Source of the DNA: Acidobacteriota bacterium
Lineage (GTDB): Bacteria > Acidobacteriota > Terriglobia > Bryobacterales > Bryobacteraceae
DNA: 64,000 nt
NCBI GenBank assembly: GCA_018268935.1
Contig: JAFDVS010000003.1
Location: 1 to 64,000 of the forward strand
Reading direction: 5' to 3'
Shown: positions 52,379 to 60,830 of the stretch, one piece after another
How the letters are laid out: the number at the start of each line of letters is the position of its first letter
Position numbering within the stretch: position 1 is the first letter of the stretch
Notes under the pieces: model-generated
What the model was told of the DNA's origin: nothing
What the model saw: the letters and a program-made list of their open reading frames with translations, nothing else
Database searches by the model: none
Position numbers and translations under genes: made by a program

Positions 52379-53061
52379 TCTGCCTCCAGTGCAAGAGGCA
52401 TATATAACAGATTGTCGAGCCACGGCGCGACCGGCTGCACTCCGCTTTCGGCCGGTCCGCTGAAAAACGGTTCAATCAGGCGGAACTTGGCGAAGGCCAC
52501 GGGGAACAACAGCGAGTTGAGATAGGTGCAACGGAGTACGCGCAATCCATGGCCGCGCGCGAGTGCGAGCAGCCGGGAGCGAGTGAAGCGCTGGCGTTCG
52601 TGGGCGAAATGCGAATGACGGCTGCGGAGGATATCGAGCGCCGAAACGCGAATGACTAACAAGCCTCCGGGCTTGCAGACTCTGACGAATTCGGCGAACG
52701 GCCGGTGTTCTTCGCCGCGGGGGAAATGGACGATGACGTCCATGGAGAGCACGGCATCGAAGGCGCCGGCGGCGAATGGCAACGCGGCGATATCGGCCTG
52801 CACCAGGCGCTCCACGCCGAGGCCTTTGCCGTAAGCAAGTCCTTCGGGCGCCAGGTCCACAGGCACCATCCTCCATCCGTAGCGCTGCTCGAGCAGGCGT
52901 GAGAGATGGCCGGTACCGCATCCGGCTTCCAGTACGCTGCGGGGTGTGCGTTGCGCGGCAAGAGGATCGAGGAGGCGGAACAGAATGCGGCGCATGCCGC
53001 GAAACCACCAGAAATTTTCTTCAATCGCGGCGATGTTGGCGAACTCCGCCGGGTTCATCAT
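52312..53061 (-). CDS. Class I SAM-dependent methyltransferase in the glycan unit
   Basis: A 249-residue methyltransferase with motif I SVLEAGCGTGHLSRLL near residue 42, an acidic loop VDLAPEGL, and FDAVLSMDVIVHFPRGEEH near residue 100. The N-terminal EENFWWFRGMRRILF is typical of methyltransferases in surface-glycan clusters. The start ATG 53061 overlaps the epimerase stop. It may O-methylate a sugar or a lipid-linked intermediate. Confidence 0.87.
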   Translation of the reverse strand: MMNPAEFANIAAIEENFWWFRGMRRILFRLLDPLAAQRTPRSVLEAGCGTGHLSRLLEQRYGWRMVPVDLAPEGLAYGKGLGVERLVQADIAALPFAAGAFDAVLSMDVIVHFPRGEEHRPFAEFVRVCKPGGLLVIRVSALDILRSRHSHFAHERQRFTRSRLLALARGHGLRVLRCTYLNSLLFPVAFAKFRLIEPFFSGPAESGVQPVAPWLDNLLYMPLALEAEWLGAGLNFPLGQSLLLIAEKP

Positions 53062-54116
53062 ACGGCGGCGTACATGAGGCGGTGCTGCACTCCCTTGTGC
53101 TCCGGCAAGGCGCAGAACGGCTGCGGATTCGCGGGGTCGAGGTAATGCGCCAACTCGGCGCGGTAGTAGGCCAGTGTACTGAGCAACCCTTCTTCGAAGC
53201 GCACCGCCGGTTTCCAGCCGAAGGTGGATTCGAACAGTGAGGAGTCGGTGGAGTAGCTGCCGATGTCGATGGCGGCGCGGTCATCCGGGAAGGGACGGAA
53301 GGTCACCGGCAGATCGCCGCCGTGGCGTGCGCACAACTCGGCGATCTGGCGGAGAGACAACGCCTCAGGCCCGCCGACATTGATGGTGCGCTCTTTGGGA
53401 CTGGGTGCGGCGCCGGCGAGCAGAAACGCCTCCACCGCATCGTCGACGAAGACCGGGTCGCGCAGTTGTTTCCCGTCGCCGAAAACCTGCAGCCCTTTTC
53501 CGGTAAGCACAAGCCGCAGAAAAGTGCTGAGGAAACCTTGACAGGGAATCTCCAGCGACATACGCGGGCCGTAAACATTGGTGAGCCGCAGCACAATGCC
53601 ATCGATGTGGCCGCTGCGGCTGAGCATGGCGTGATACATGTTGGCCGCGTATTTATGGACGCCGTTAAAGTCCACCGGCCGCAGGGGGTGCTTCTCATCC
53701 ATGGGCAGGTAGTCGGGCTTTCCATATACCTGCCGCGTTCCGGCGTAGACGACGCGAACGCCGGGGTTGTGGCGGGCGCAGGCCTGGAGAAAGCGCAGTT
53801 GCGCGACGGTGTTGATGAGCAGGTCGCGCTCCGGAAATTCCATGCTGTGGATGTGGCTGATCTCGCCGGCGAGGTTGAAGATGACCTTCGCGCCGCGAAT
53901 GGCGGAGGCAAACTGCTCGGCATCTCCGATGTCGCGTGAAATCACTTCCACATGATCGGCGACGGGCGCGATGTTATGTGGGTTCGCACCGCAGCCCACG
54001 ATATGCGGGTCGACAATAGTGACCCTGGCGCCTGCTTCCACGAGGCGAATCGCGAGGTTGCTTCCAATGAAGCCGAGCCCGCCCGTGATCAAGACCGGAA
54101 CGTCGGAATATGGCAC
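53058..54116 (-). CDS. NAD-dependent epimerase/dehydratase of sugar nucleotides
   Basis: A 352-residue extended SDR. The NAD motif GGLGFIGSNLA is near residue 12, with AGEISHIHSMEFP and the RLTNVYGPRMS loop downstream. The usual active-site YxxxK is replaced by a region reading VHKYAANMYH near residue 150, which supplies Tyr with a shifted context. I prefer GTG 54116, 7 bp after the aminotransferase stop, with AAAGGG upstream. GTG 54149 would give an overlapping, 11-residue longer form. It acts on an NDP-hexose for a surface glycan. Epimerase and 4,6-dehydratase cannot be separated from sequence alone. Confidence 0.85.
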   Translation of the reverse strand: MPYSDVPVLITGGLGFIGSNLAIRLVEAGARVTIVDPHIVGCGANPHNIAPVADHVEVISRDIGDAEQFASAIRGAKVIFNLAGEISHIHSMEFPERDLLINTVAQLRFLQACARHNPGVRVVYAGTRQVYGKPDYLPMDEKHPLRPVDFNGVHKYAANMYHAMLSRSGHIDGIVLRLTNVYGPRMSLEIPCQGFLSTFLRLVLTGKGLQVFGDGKQLRDPVFVDDAVEAFLLAGAAPSPKERTINVGGPEALSLRQIAELCARHGGDLPVTFRPFPDDRAAIDIGSYSTDSSLFESTFGWKPAVRFEEGLLSTLAYYRAELAHYLDPANPQPFCALPEHKGVQHRLMYAAV

Positions 54117-54123
54117 AGAACTT

Positions 54124-55245
54124 TCACCCTTTACGTTGTGTACTTCCACGATAGTACTCCCGGACCTTTTCCGCCACTTCCAGGGCGGCGGCGCGAGGGA
54201 TGTAGGGCCAGAGGGGAAGGGAGACCACCTCGCGGCAAGCCTTTTCGGTGTGGGGAAGATCGCCTTTCCTTAACCCGCAGGCGGCAAAAGTGGGATGCAG
54301 GTGCATGGGTACGGGATAGTGAACGCCGGTACCGATTCCACGTTCTGCGAGGAAGGCGCGAAGCTTTTCTCGTTTGGCCGCGCGGATGACATAGAGGTGG
54401 CAGACGGAGTCTTTCGTGCGCTCCACCAACTGCACTCCCGGGCAATCGCGCAGCGCCTCGTCGTAGAGGGCGGCGATGGCCTGCCGATGTTCATTCCAGC
54501 TTTTGAGATGCGGCAGAAAAGCACGCAGGTAGCAGGCTTGCATTTCATCGAGGCGCGAATTGATGCCGGCGCGATACGTCACCTGGCCGCCGCGGCGGCC
54601 GCCGTCGCGCAACTGGCGCAGCAGTGTGGCCGTGGTCTTTCGATTCGTGGCAATGGCGCCGCCATCGCCGAGGCAGCCGAGATTTTTGGTGGGATAGAAG
54701 CTGTAGGCGATGTAAGGCGAAAAGGCGCTCAGCGGCTTCGCCTGATACTGTGCGCCGTGCGCCTGGCAAGCATCCTGAATCAACGCGAGGCGGTGTTGGC
54801 GAGCGAGCCGGGCAAAGCGGTCGATGCGGCACGGTTGTCCGTAGAGGTGGACGGGCATGAGCGCCGCGGTGGCTTTGCGGATGCGATTGCCGGCGTCGTC
54901 CGGATCGAGTTGCAGCGTCCCCGGGTCGATGTCGGCGAAACGTATCGAGCACCCCGCTGAGATAATCCCAATGCCGCTGAAGGGCGCGGTCAACGCCGTG
55001 GTGATCACTTCCTGTTTCGGCGAGGTGACGCCCGCGGCGCGAAGGCAGAGTTGGATGGCATCGGTTCCGTTGCCGCAGCCGACAGTTTCCTCCGCGCTCA
55101 TGGCTGCCGCGAAGTCGCGTTCAAAGGCGCGGACCTGGTCGCCAAGGATGAACCACTGCCGCTCCATCAATTGACGCAGGTTTTCCTCCCATGTCTGACG
55201 GGTGGCTTCCAGCACGGGGCGGAAATTGACTACCGGTATATGCAT
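54124..55245 (-). CDS. DegT/DnrJ/EryC1-family sugar aminotransferase
   Basis: A 373-residue PLP protein. GCGNGTDAIQLCLRAAGV is near residue 57, ITTALTAPFS near residue 80, the aspartate in LIQDACQAHGA near residue 155, and the PLP lysine in AYSFYPTKNLGCLGDGGAI near residue 185. The C-terminal GVHYPVPMHLHP is classic. It transfers an amino group from glutamate to a keto sugar nucleotide, giving an aminodeoxy sugar. It overlaps the GT2 gene by 16 bp. Products may carry the amino group that the HGSNAT-like protein could acetylate (inference). Confidence 0.93.
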   Translation of the reverse strand: MHIPVVNFRPVLEATRQTWEENLRQLMERQWFILGDQVRAFERDFAAAMSAEETVGCGNGTDAIQLCLRAAGVTSPKQEVITTALTAPFSGIGIISAGCSIRFADIDPGTLQLDPDDAGNRIRKATAALMPVHLYGQPCRIDRFARLARQHRLALIQDACQAHGAQYQAKPLSAFSPYIAYSFYPTKNLGCLGDGGAIATNRKTTATLLRQLRDGGRRGGQVTYRAGINSRLDEMQACYLRAFLPHLKSWNEHRQAIAALYDEALRDCPGVQLVERTKDSVCHLYVIRAAKREKLRAFLAERGIGTGVHYPVPMHLHPTFAACGLRKGDLPHTEKACREVVSLPLWPYIPRAAALEVAEKVREYYRGSTQRKG

Positions 55246-55988
55246 CGCTGGATGTTTTCACCTTTGGCCGCGGCGGTCCATAGTTGGACGCGCAGCCGGA
55301 TCAACTGAAACATGGTGGTAAGCAGACTGCGGATGCGGAAGAACTGCGAGCGCCCATGTTGGCGCGGATAATGATGGACACCGACCTCGGCTACCGCCCA
55401 GCCACTTAATTCGAGCTTGCGCACCAGTTCCACGCAGATGGTGCCGCTGGTGGAAGTGAGTTGGATGTTCTCCAACAACTCGCGGCGAATGAGGCGGAAG
55501 TCGCAGTCGATGTCGCGGATGTGGACACCGAACAAGGCGCGGGCAAATCGGTTGTAGATGCGGCCGATGAGGATGCGGTGCCAGGGATCGTTGCGCTCCA
55601 GCTTGTAGCCGTTGACGAATCCCGTGGCGGGGGTGAGTTGCTCAAACAGGCGCGGCAATTCGGTGGGGTCATACTGACCGTCGCCATCGGTGTAGAAGAC
55701 GAGATCGTTGCGGGCGGCGGAGAAACCACTGCGCAGAGCGCCGCCGTAGCCCCGATTCCGCTCATGCGTGATGATGCGCAAGGCGGGGCCATAGTGTTGT
55801 TGCAGGCGCTGCAGCACCGCCGCCGTGTCGTCCTGGCTACCGTCGTTAATGACGATCACTTCGTGTTGCGGGAATTGCGAACGGAGAACAGCGAAGGTCT
55901 TCTCCAGCAACGATGGCAGCGATGGCGCGTCGTTATAGGCCGGGAAGAAGACACTAATAGTTTCCGAAGCTCGCCCGTTACGAGACAT
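55230..55988 (-). CDS. Family 2 glycosyltransferase (DPM/polyprenyl-phosphate type)
   Basis: A 252-residue GT-A transferase without strong membrane helices. SVFFPAYNDAPSLPSLL is near residue 13, VIVINDGSQDDTAAVL near residue 45, GYGGALRSGF near residue 80, the metal DxD equivalent TDGDGQYDP near residue 100, and DIDCDFRLIRREL near residue 165. It resembles dolichol-phosphate mannosyltransferase-like enzymes that load a sugar onto a lipid carrier. It is the first gene of the minus-strand unit running to 47179. Confidence 0.92.
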   Translation of the reverse strand: MSRNGRASETISVFFPAYNDAPSLPSLLEKTFAVLRSQFPQHEVIVINDGSQDDTAAVLQRLQQHYGPALRIITHERNRGYGGALRSGFSAARNDLVFYTDGDGQYDPTELPRLFEQLTPATGFVNGYKLERNDPWHRILIGRIYNRFARALFGVHIRDIDCDFRLIRRELLENIQLTSTSGTICVELVRKLELSGWAVAEVGVHHYPRQHGRSQFFRIRSLLTTMFQLIRLRVQLWTAAAKGENIQRCIYR

Positions 55989-56160
55989 GGTTCTCTTTAA
56001 AGATCAACCAGGATAGTTCCATTGTAGGGCGCGGCGCAACCGGGATTGAAGGGGCTGGGTTGGTAAAACTTTCCAGGCACTGTATGTCTTCCTGGTACCT
56101 TTTTCCTAACCCGTCCTAAAAAACAATCAGCCCTCAACATGTTTTCAACAACTTGCGGTT

Positions 56161-56176
56161 TGGCACAGCAACTGCA
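56161..56176 (+). promoter_or_regulatory. Putative sigma-54 (-24/-12) promoter
   Basis: TGGCACAGCAACTGCA matches the sigma-54 consensus TGGCACR-N4-TTGCW at all but one conserved base, with the essential GG and GC doublets exactly ten bases apart. It faces the coiled-coil gene 81 bp downstream. No enhancer-binding regulator is encoded nearby. Confidence 0.55.
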
Positions 56177-56197
56177 ATAAGTAGGGCACGGGGAGAA

Positions 56198-56242
56198 AGG
56201 CAGGCAGGCGGCGAAAGGCCTACCGTCTTGAGCGGCTTGCCT
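56198..56242 (+). ncRNA. Structured 5' leader upstream of the coiled-coil gene
   Basis: AGGCAGGC (56198-56205) pairs fully, with one G-U, with GCTTGCCT (56235-56242), closing a loop. Inside it AGGC (56206-56209) and GCCT (56218-56221) form a second hairpin around GGCGAAAG. The pattern recalls GNRA-loop regulatory RNAs such as c-di-GMP-I, but key conserved blocks of that class are not all present. It may simply be a leader hairpin. Confidence 0.35.
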
Positions 56243-56256
56243 GTCTCAGTTAATTC

Positions 56257-57147
56257 TTGCTGACCCAACGTGATCTTACTGGCGGTCTTCGCCAACATCT
56301 GAGTCTACCCGCCGTCGCAGCACTCACCCTTTGTTCCGCACTCATCCTCAGTAACTGCTATCTGCACAGCCGGTCTAATGCGATTGAAGAGGAGTTGCGT
56401 GTCACACGCACAAATCTGAAGAACGAACTTGTCGCTTTGCAACGGCAGTCCGCAGCCAAAGAGCGTGAATACACACAGATCATTGAGGGGTTGCGACAGA
56501 CGGTGGAAGAGTCAGGCGAACGTTCGGAACATGCCGCGAACGTGGCCTCGAAGGCATCAACGGCCGCCAAGCGGTATTCTGATGAACTCGCCAGCCGGCT
56601 TCGCAAGCAAGCAGCGGCGTTGCAGGACCAGCATCGGATTCTGAGCACCCAGCTGGGCGAAATGAAGAGCGCCGCCGAATCCAACGACAAGCGAGTGGCC
56701 TCGATTGCTACTGATGTGATCGCGGTGAAGGGCGAGGTCAATGGCACACGCAGTGAGGTGAACCGCACGCTGTCGGAGTTACGGTCCGTGCGTGGCGACA
56801 TGGGTGTGCAGAGCGGACTTATCGCAACGAATGCCAAGGAACTGGCCGCGTTGCGCGCTTTGGGAGACCGCGATTACATAGAGTTTGATCTGCCCAAGAC
56901 AAAGACACCACAGCGCGTGGGCGATGTCACGATGATGCTGCGCAAGTCCGACGAGAAGCGGAACCGCTACACGATCGAACTGATCACCAACGATAAGAAG
57001 GTGGAGAAGAAAGATCGAAACATCAACGAGCCCGTGCAGTTCTATCTGGCACGGGCCCGCATGCCTTACGAGATTGTGGTGAACGAAGTCCGCAGAGACC
57101 GCGTCGTGGGGTACCTGGCCGCACCAAAACTGCGGGCGGCCCGTTAG
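56257..57147 (+). CDS. Membrane-anchored coiled-coil protein of unknown function
   Basis: A 296-residue protein with one N-terminal membrane helix (about residues 17-35, VAALTLCSALILSNCYLH). A long periplasmic or cytoplasmic coiled coil follows (about 40-200; repeated heptads rich in E, K, R, A and Q). A C-terminal globular part (about 205-290) has IEFDLPKTKTPQRVGDVTMMLRKSDEKRNRY. I do not recognise a named family. The TTG 56257 start has no clear ribosome site. It is preceded by a sigma-54-type promoter and structured leader. Its end overlaps the convergent regulator gene by four bases. Confidence 0.7.
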   Translation: MLTQRDLTGGLRQHLSLPAVAALTLCSALILSNCYLHSRSNAIEEELRVTRTNLKNELVALQRQSAAKEREYTQIIEGLRQTVEESGERSEHAANVASKASTAAKRYSDELASRLRKQAAALQDQHRILSTQLGEMKSAAESNDKRVASIATDVIAVKGEVNGTRSEVNRTLSELRSVRGDMGVQSGLIATNAKELAALRALGDRDYIEFDLPKTKTPQRVGDVTMMLRKSDEKRNRYTIELITNDKKVEKKDRNINEPVQFYLARARMPYEIVVNEVRRDRVVGYLAAPKLRAAR

Positions 57148-57845
57148 ACCGCCGCCGCAACCTCAATCTTTTCGTTAAAGCTATAGCCGAATCCACGCAC
57201 GCTGCGGATGAACGTAGGGTTCGTGGTGTCGGGCTCAATCTTCTGGCGGAGACGCAGGATGTAGACATCCACCGTGCGGTCAGTGACGGCGCGATCGTGG
57301 CCCCACACCGCGTCGAGCAACTGCTCGCGGCTGAATACGACCCCGGGGCGGCTCATGAGAAATTCCAGCAGGCGAAACTCAGTGGCCGTGAGGGCGAGCG
57401 ATTCGCCTTGCAGGTTGACCCGGCAACTGGTGCGGTCGAGTTCCAGCGTTCCGGCCTTGAGGGCGCGCTGCGCGGTTTGCTGCCCGCGGAACTGAATCTT
57501 GATACGGGCAATCAGTTCGCGGATGAAAAACGGCTTCACGATGTAATCGTTGGCGCCGAGTTCGAGTCCCACAATGCGGTCGGTCTCCGAGGCGCGGGCG
57601 GTGAGGAAGATCACCGGAAGGTGCGCCAGTTCCGGATGAGCGCGAATGCCTTTGCAGATGTCGAGCCCATCGGAGTCGGGGAGCATGATGTCGAGCAGGA
57701 TGAGGTCAGGGCGCTCGCGGCGGCACAGTTCGATAGCGCCTTTGCCGGTTTGCATGCCAACCATCGTGAAGCCTTCCTTTTCCAGGTTGTACTTCAGCAG
57801 GGCGTACAGATCGGCGTCGTCTTCAATCAGTGCGATCTTCTTCAT
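57144..57845 (-). CDS. PhoB/OmpR-family response regulator
   Basis: A 233-residue two-domain regulator. The receiver (about 1-120) has IALIEDDADLY, phosphoacceptor DLILLDIMLPDSDG near residue 52, and YIVKPFFIREL. The winged helix (about 135-228) has ATEFRLLEFLMSRPGVVFSREQLLDAVWG and RTVDVYILRLRQKIEPD. It follows the sensor kinase gene after 37 bp, so the pair is transcribed as nadD, kinase, regulator. Phosphate starvation is a family-based guess; no Pho genes are present. Confidence 0.94.
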   Translation of the reverse strand: MKKIALIEDDADLYALLKYNLEKEGFTMVGMQTGKGAIELCRRERPDLILLDIMLPDSDGLDICKGIRAHPELAHLPVIFLTARASETDRIVGLELGANDYIVKPFFIRELIARIKIQFRGQQTAQRALKAGTLELDRTSCRVNLQGESLALTATEFRLLEFLMSRPGVVFSREQLLDAVWGHDRAVTDRTVDVYILRLRQKIEPDTTNPTFIRSVRGFGYSFNEKIEVAAAV

Positions 57846-57882
57846 AAAATCTGAACTTACCTCTAATTCTGTTACAGCTCGA

Positions 57883-59346
57883 TTACAGCGCGGTTAACTG
57901 TCCTTGACGCGTGGATTCCGTTGCAACGCCAGGGTCGTCGGCAGGGAGGGTGAACCAAAAAGTGGACCCCTGGCCTTCCTGACTGCGGACGCCCACTTCG
58001 CCGCCCATGGCCTTGACCAGGTGTTTGACGATGGCAAGTCCCAGTCCGGTGCCACCGAGTTCGCGCGAGCGAGCCTTATCGACGCGGTAGAAGCGCTCAA
58101 AGAGACGCGGCTGGTCTTCTTCCGGAATGCCGATGCCGTTGTCGCGGACCGCGATCTCCATGGCGCCATCGGGCTTCTCCGTGCTGGTCACGTGAATCGA
58201 CCCATCTTCCGGAGTGTACTTGATGGCGTTGTCCAGCAGGTTGGTGAGAATCTGGTGCACCGCCTCGCTGTCGCAGAACACTTCGGCTTTGGCGGTGGCC
58301 GGAGTGGCGTGAATACGAATGCGCTTCTTGGCAGCGATCGGTTCGATGGAATCAATGCAATCCTGCACCAACGAATTCAGGTAGTAGGACTCGGGTTGCA
58401 GTCTCTGGGTCTTCAGTTCAATGCGGGACAGGGTGAGCAGGTCAGCGGTGAGGCGGCCCAGCCGTTCGGCGTTCTGGCGGATGATGGAAAGAAACTTGAC
58501 GTTATTCGCCGTGTCTTCGAGTGCGCCGTCGAGCAACGTTTCGGTGTAGCCCTGAATAGATGCCAGCGGGGTGCGGAGCTCGTGCGAAACGTTGATGACG
58601 AAGTCCTTTCGCACGCGTTCGAGCTTCTCCAACTCGACATGTTCGCGATGGAGCTGCTCCACGGTGTGCTGTAATTTTTCACCGGTTTCGTTCAGTTTTC
58701 GCTCCAGCAGGCCTAATTCATCGCCTCGCGGTGCGGGGAGCCGTTCTTCGAACTTGCCATCGGCGAGGGCGCCTGCATAGCGAATGATCGCGCCGAGGCG
58801 GGCGGAAACGTAGCGGGCGAAGAAGGCGGCGACGATGACCGCGGGAAGAAACGCCAGAGCGACGGCTGCGAGCATCTGGCCACGCACCAGATCCACTCCG
58901 GAGCGCACTTCCTGAATGGGCACGGCGAGCCGCAACACCTGGCCGTTTACCGGTTGGGCGACGTAGAGAAAGGGTACGCCTAATGTGGGACTGGGGCGGA
59001 TGACCCAGCCCTGCTTGCCATGGAGCGCTTCGGCGATCTCCGGGCGATTGCGGTGATTTTCCATGCGCGCCGGATCTGCTTCCGAATCGCGCAGCACTTT
59101 ACCGTCCTTATCAATCACGGTCAAGCGTCCGCCCAGAGCCTGTGCCATGGACTCAAACTTCTTCTGCTCTTCGGTATCGAAGACAAAGAGGGAAAGCAGT
59201 CTGCCCTTGGACGCCAACTGGCGTGTCAAAGTTTCGATGTAAGCACGTTCGGCAACCTGGGATGCGAAGTAGTCCACCGCCACCAGCGCCACCACCAGGA
59301 TGCACACTACGGCCAAGATCAGCTTTGCGAAGATTCTGCCCGTCAA
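57883..59346 (-). CDS. PhoR-like sensor histidine kinase
   Basis: A 487-residue kinase with a membrane helix near residues 5-28, a periplasmic sensor loop (about 30-165) and a second helix near 170-190. HAMP (about 190-245) is followed by HisKA with VINVSHELRTPLASIQGY near residue 265, and HATPase_c with NLLDNAIKYTPEDG, RDNGIGIPEEDQ and [13 protein letters not shown]. The final residues are disordered. It starts 4 bp after the nadD stop. It is partner to the PhoB-like regulator. The stimulus is unknown. Confidence 0.94.
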   Translation of the reverse strand: MTGRIFAKLILAVVCILVVALVAVDYFASQVAERAYIETLTRQLASKGRLLSLFVFDTEEQKKFESMAQALGGRLTVIDKDGKVLRDSEADPARMENHRNRPEIAEALHGKQGWVIRPSPTLGVPFLYVAQPVNGQVLRLAVPIQEVRSGVDLVRGQMLAAVALAFLPAVIVAAFFARYVSARLGAIIRYAGALADGKFEERLPAPRGDELGLLERKLNETGEKLQHTVEQLHREHVELEKLERVRKDFVINVSHELRTPLASIQGYTETLLDGALEDTANNVKFLSIIRQNAERLGRLTADLLTLSRIELKTQRLQPESYYLNSLVQDCIDSIEPIAAKKRIRIHATPATAKAEVFCDSEAVHQILTNLLDNAIKYTPEDGSIHVTSTEKPDGAMEIAVRDNGIGIPEEDQPRLFERFYRVDKARSRELGGTGLGLAIVKHLVKAMGGEVGVRSQEGQGSTFWFTLPADDPGVATESTRQGQLTAL

Positions 59347-59350
59347 GCTT

Positions 59351-59923
59351 CTATTGTAGACGCGGGACGTAGAGTTCGTGCTCCTGGATGTAGGCTCGAA
59401 CGGCGAGCGGCAGTTCGGTTGTCGGCAGGCCGCGGCTCAGCTTGTGGCGCACTTCGGAGCTGGAAACATGCAGGGCCAGCGATTCCAGGCGATGCACGCG
59501 TGCACCGGGCGGGGTCCGGTATTCATGCCCGGGGCGCGTGACGACAATGAACTCCACCATGCGGATCACTTCTTCGGAGCGGTGCCAGGTGTCGATCTCG
59601 GCGAACGCGTCGGCGCCGATGAGGAAGAAGAACGCGGCCTCGGGGGCTTCCTTCTTCGCCTTCTCGATGGTGTAGAAGGAGTAGCTTTTCTCCGTGCCCT
59701 CTTCGAGGCGCGAAGCGCGAAAGCGCCCGTCCTCGCGGCACGCTAATTCCACCATGCGGATGCGGTGCTCATAGGGCGTGTTGGTTTCCGCTTTGTGCGG
59801 CGGGTGGCTTGCGGGCACAAACCAGACCTGGTCCAATTCGTATTCGTCGGCGGCTTCGCGCGCCACGATCAAATGAGCCCGGTGGACGGGGTCGAAGGTG
59901 CCACCGAATAGGGCGATACGCAA
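59351..59923 (-). CDS. nadD: Nicotinate-nucleotide adenylyltransferase
   Basis: A 190-residue enzyme making nicotinic acid adenine dinucleotide from NaMN and ATP in NAD synthesis. The nucleotidyltransferase motif GGTFDPVHRAHL is near residue 8, FVPASHPPHK near residue 37, FFLIGADAFAEIDTWH near residue 97, and the late SSSEVRHKL motif near residue 155. The start MRIALFGG is unambiguous. It is divergent from nadC by 58 bp, giving a small NAD-synthesis locus. Confidence 0.95.
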   Translation of the reverse strand: MRIALFGGTFDPVHRAHLIVAREAADEYELDQVWFVPASHPPHKAETNTPYEHRIRMVELACREDGRFRASRLEEGTEKSYSFYTIEKAKKEAPEAAFFFLIGADAFAEIDTWHRSEEVIRMVEFIVVTRPGHEYRTPPGARVHRLESLALHVSSSEVRHKLSRGLPTTELPLAVRAYIQEHELYVPRLQ

Positions 59924-59981
59924 TCTGGATTATGCCTCCGCGTTGGGACAGGAAACCCCAAGGTAACATAAAAGGGTAAAC

Positions 59982-60830
59982 ATGTTTGATACAAAGCACC
60001 CGGAAGTGTTGCGCGCCTTGCGCAACGCGCTTGAGGAAGACATCGGAAGCGGAGACGTCACGACGCGGGCCACCATCCCGGAAGGGACGCGGGCGCGCGG
60101 CCGGTTTTTTGTGCGGGAGCCACTGACGCTGGCCGGCGTGGAATTGCTTGGTCCGATTTATGAGATGCGCGGCGGCGTGGAAGAACTTACCATCCTGCAC
60201 GCATCGGGTGAAACGCTCGCGCTCGGCGTTTGTATCGCCATGGTGACCGGGAAGGCTTCCACACTGCTTGAATGCGAGCGCACCGCACTCAATTTCATCC
60301 AGCGGCTGAGCGGCGTGGCGACGCTTTCGCGGCAATATTCCGATGCGGTGAAGCACACCGGTTGCCGCATTCTGGACACGCGCAAAACGACGCCGGGCCT
60401 GCGGCATCTGGAGAAGATGGCCGTGGCCGCGGGCGGCGCCACGAACCATCGCATCGGCCTCTACGATGCGATTCTCATCAAGAACAATCACATCGCGGCG
60501 GCGGGTTCAATTACCGAAGCGCTGCGCCGCGCCCATGCGACTGGACTGCCGGTGGAGATTGAAGTGCGCACGATGGCGGAGCTTGACGAAGCGCTTGCCG
60601 CGGGGGCGAAGCGCCTGTTGCTGGACAATCTGACTCCTGCGGAGGCGGGAGAATGGATCCGGCACATCGATGGCCGCGCCTCCGTGGAACTCTCTGGCGG
60701 CATTACGATGGAGACTGTTGCGGCGTATGCCGAAAGCGGCGCGGACTTCGTTTCCTGCGGCGCGATCACGCATTCGGCGCGCGCCATGGATCTGAATTTC
60801 CGCCTGGAGTTGCTCAATGCTGAACGTTGA
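59982..60830 (+). CDS. nadC: Nicotinate-nucleotide pyrophosphorylase (quinolinate phosphoribosyltransferase)
   Basis: A 282-residue enzyme that converts quinolinate and PRPP to NaMN. Motifs are EEDIGSGDVTT near residue 18, ECERTALNFIQRLSGVAT near residue 97, RILDTRKTTPGLRHLEK near residue 128, and NHRIGLYDAILIKNNH near residue 155. ELSGGITMETV is near residue 234. The 3' end overlaps birA by 14 bp. Together with nadD it covers two successive NAD steps. Confidence 0.97.
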   Translation: MFDTKHPEVLRALRNALEEDIGSGDVTTRATIPEGTRARGRFFVREPLTLAGVELLGPIYEMRGGVEELTILHASGETLALGVCIAMVTGKASTLLECERTALNFIQRLSGVATLSRQYSDAVKHTGCRILDTRKTTPGLRHLEKMAVAAGGATNHRIGLYDAILIKNNHIAAAGSITEALRRAHATGLPVEIEVRTMAELDEALAAGAKRLLLDNLTPAEAGEWIRHIDGRASVELSGGITMETVAAYAESGADFVSCGAITHSARAMDLNFRLELLNAER

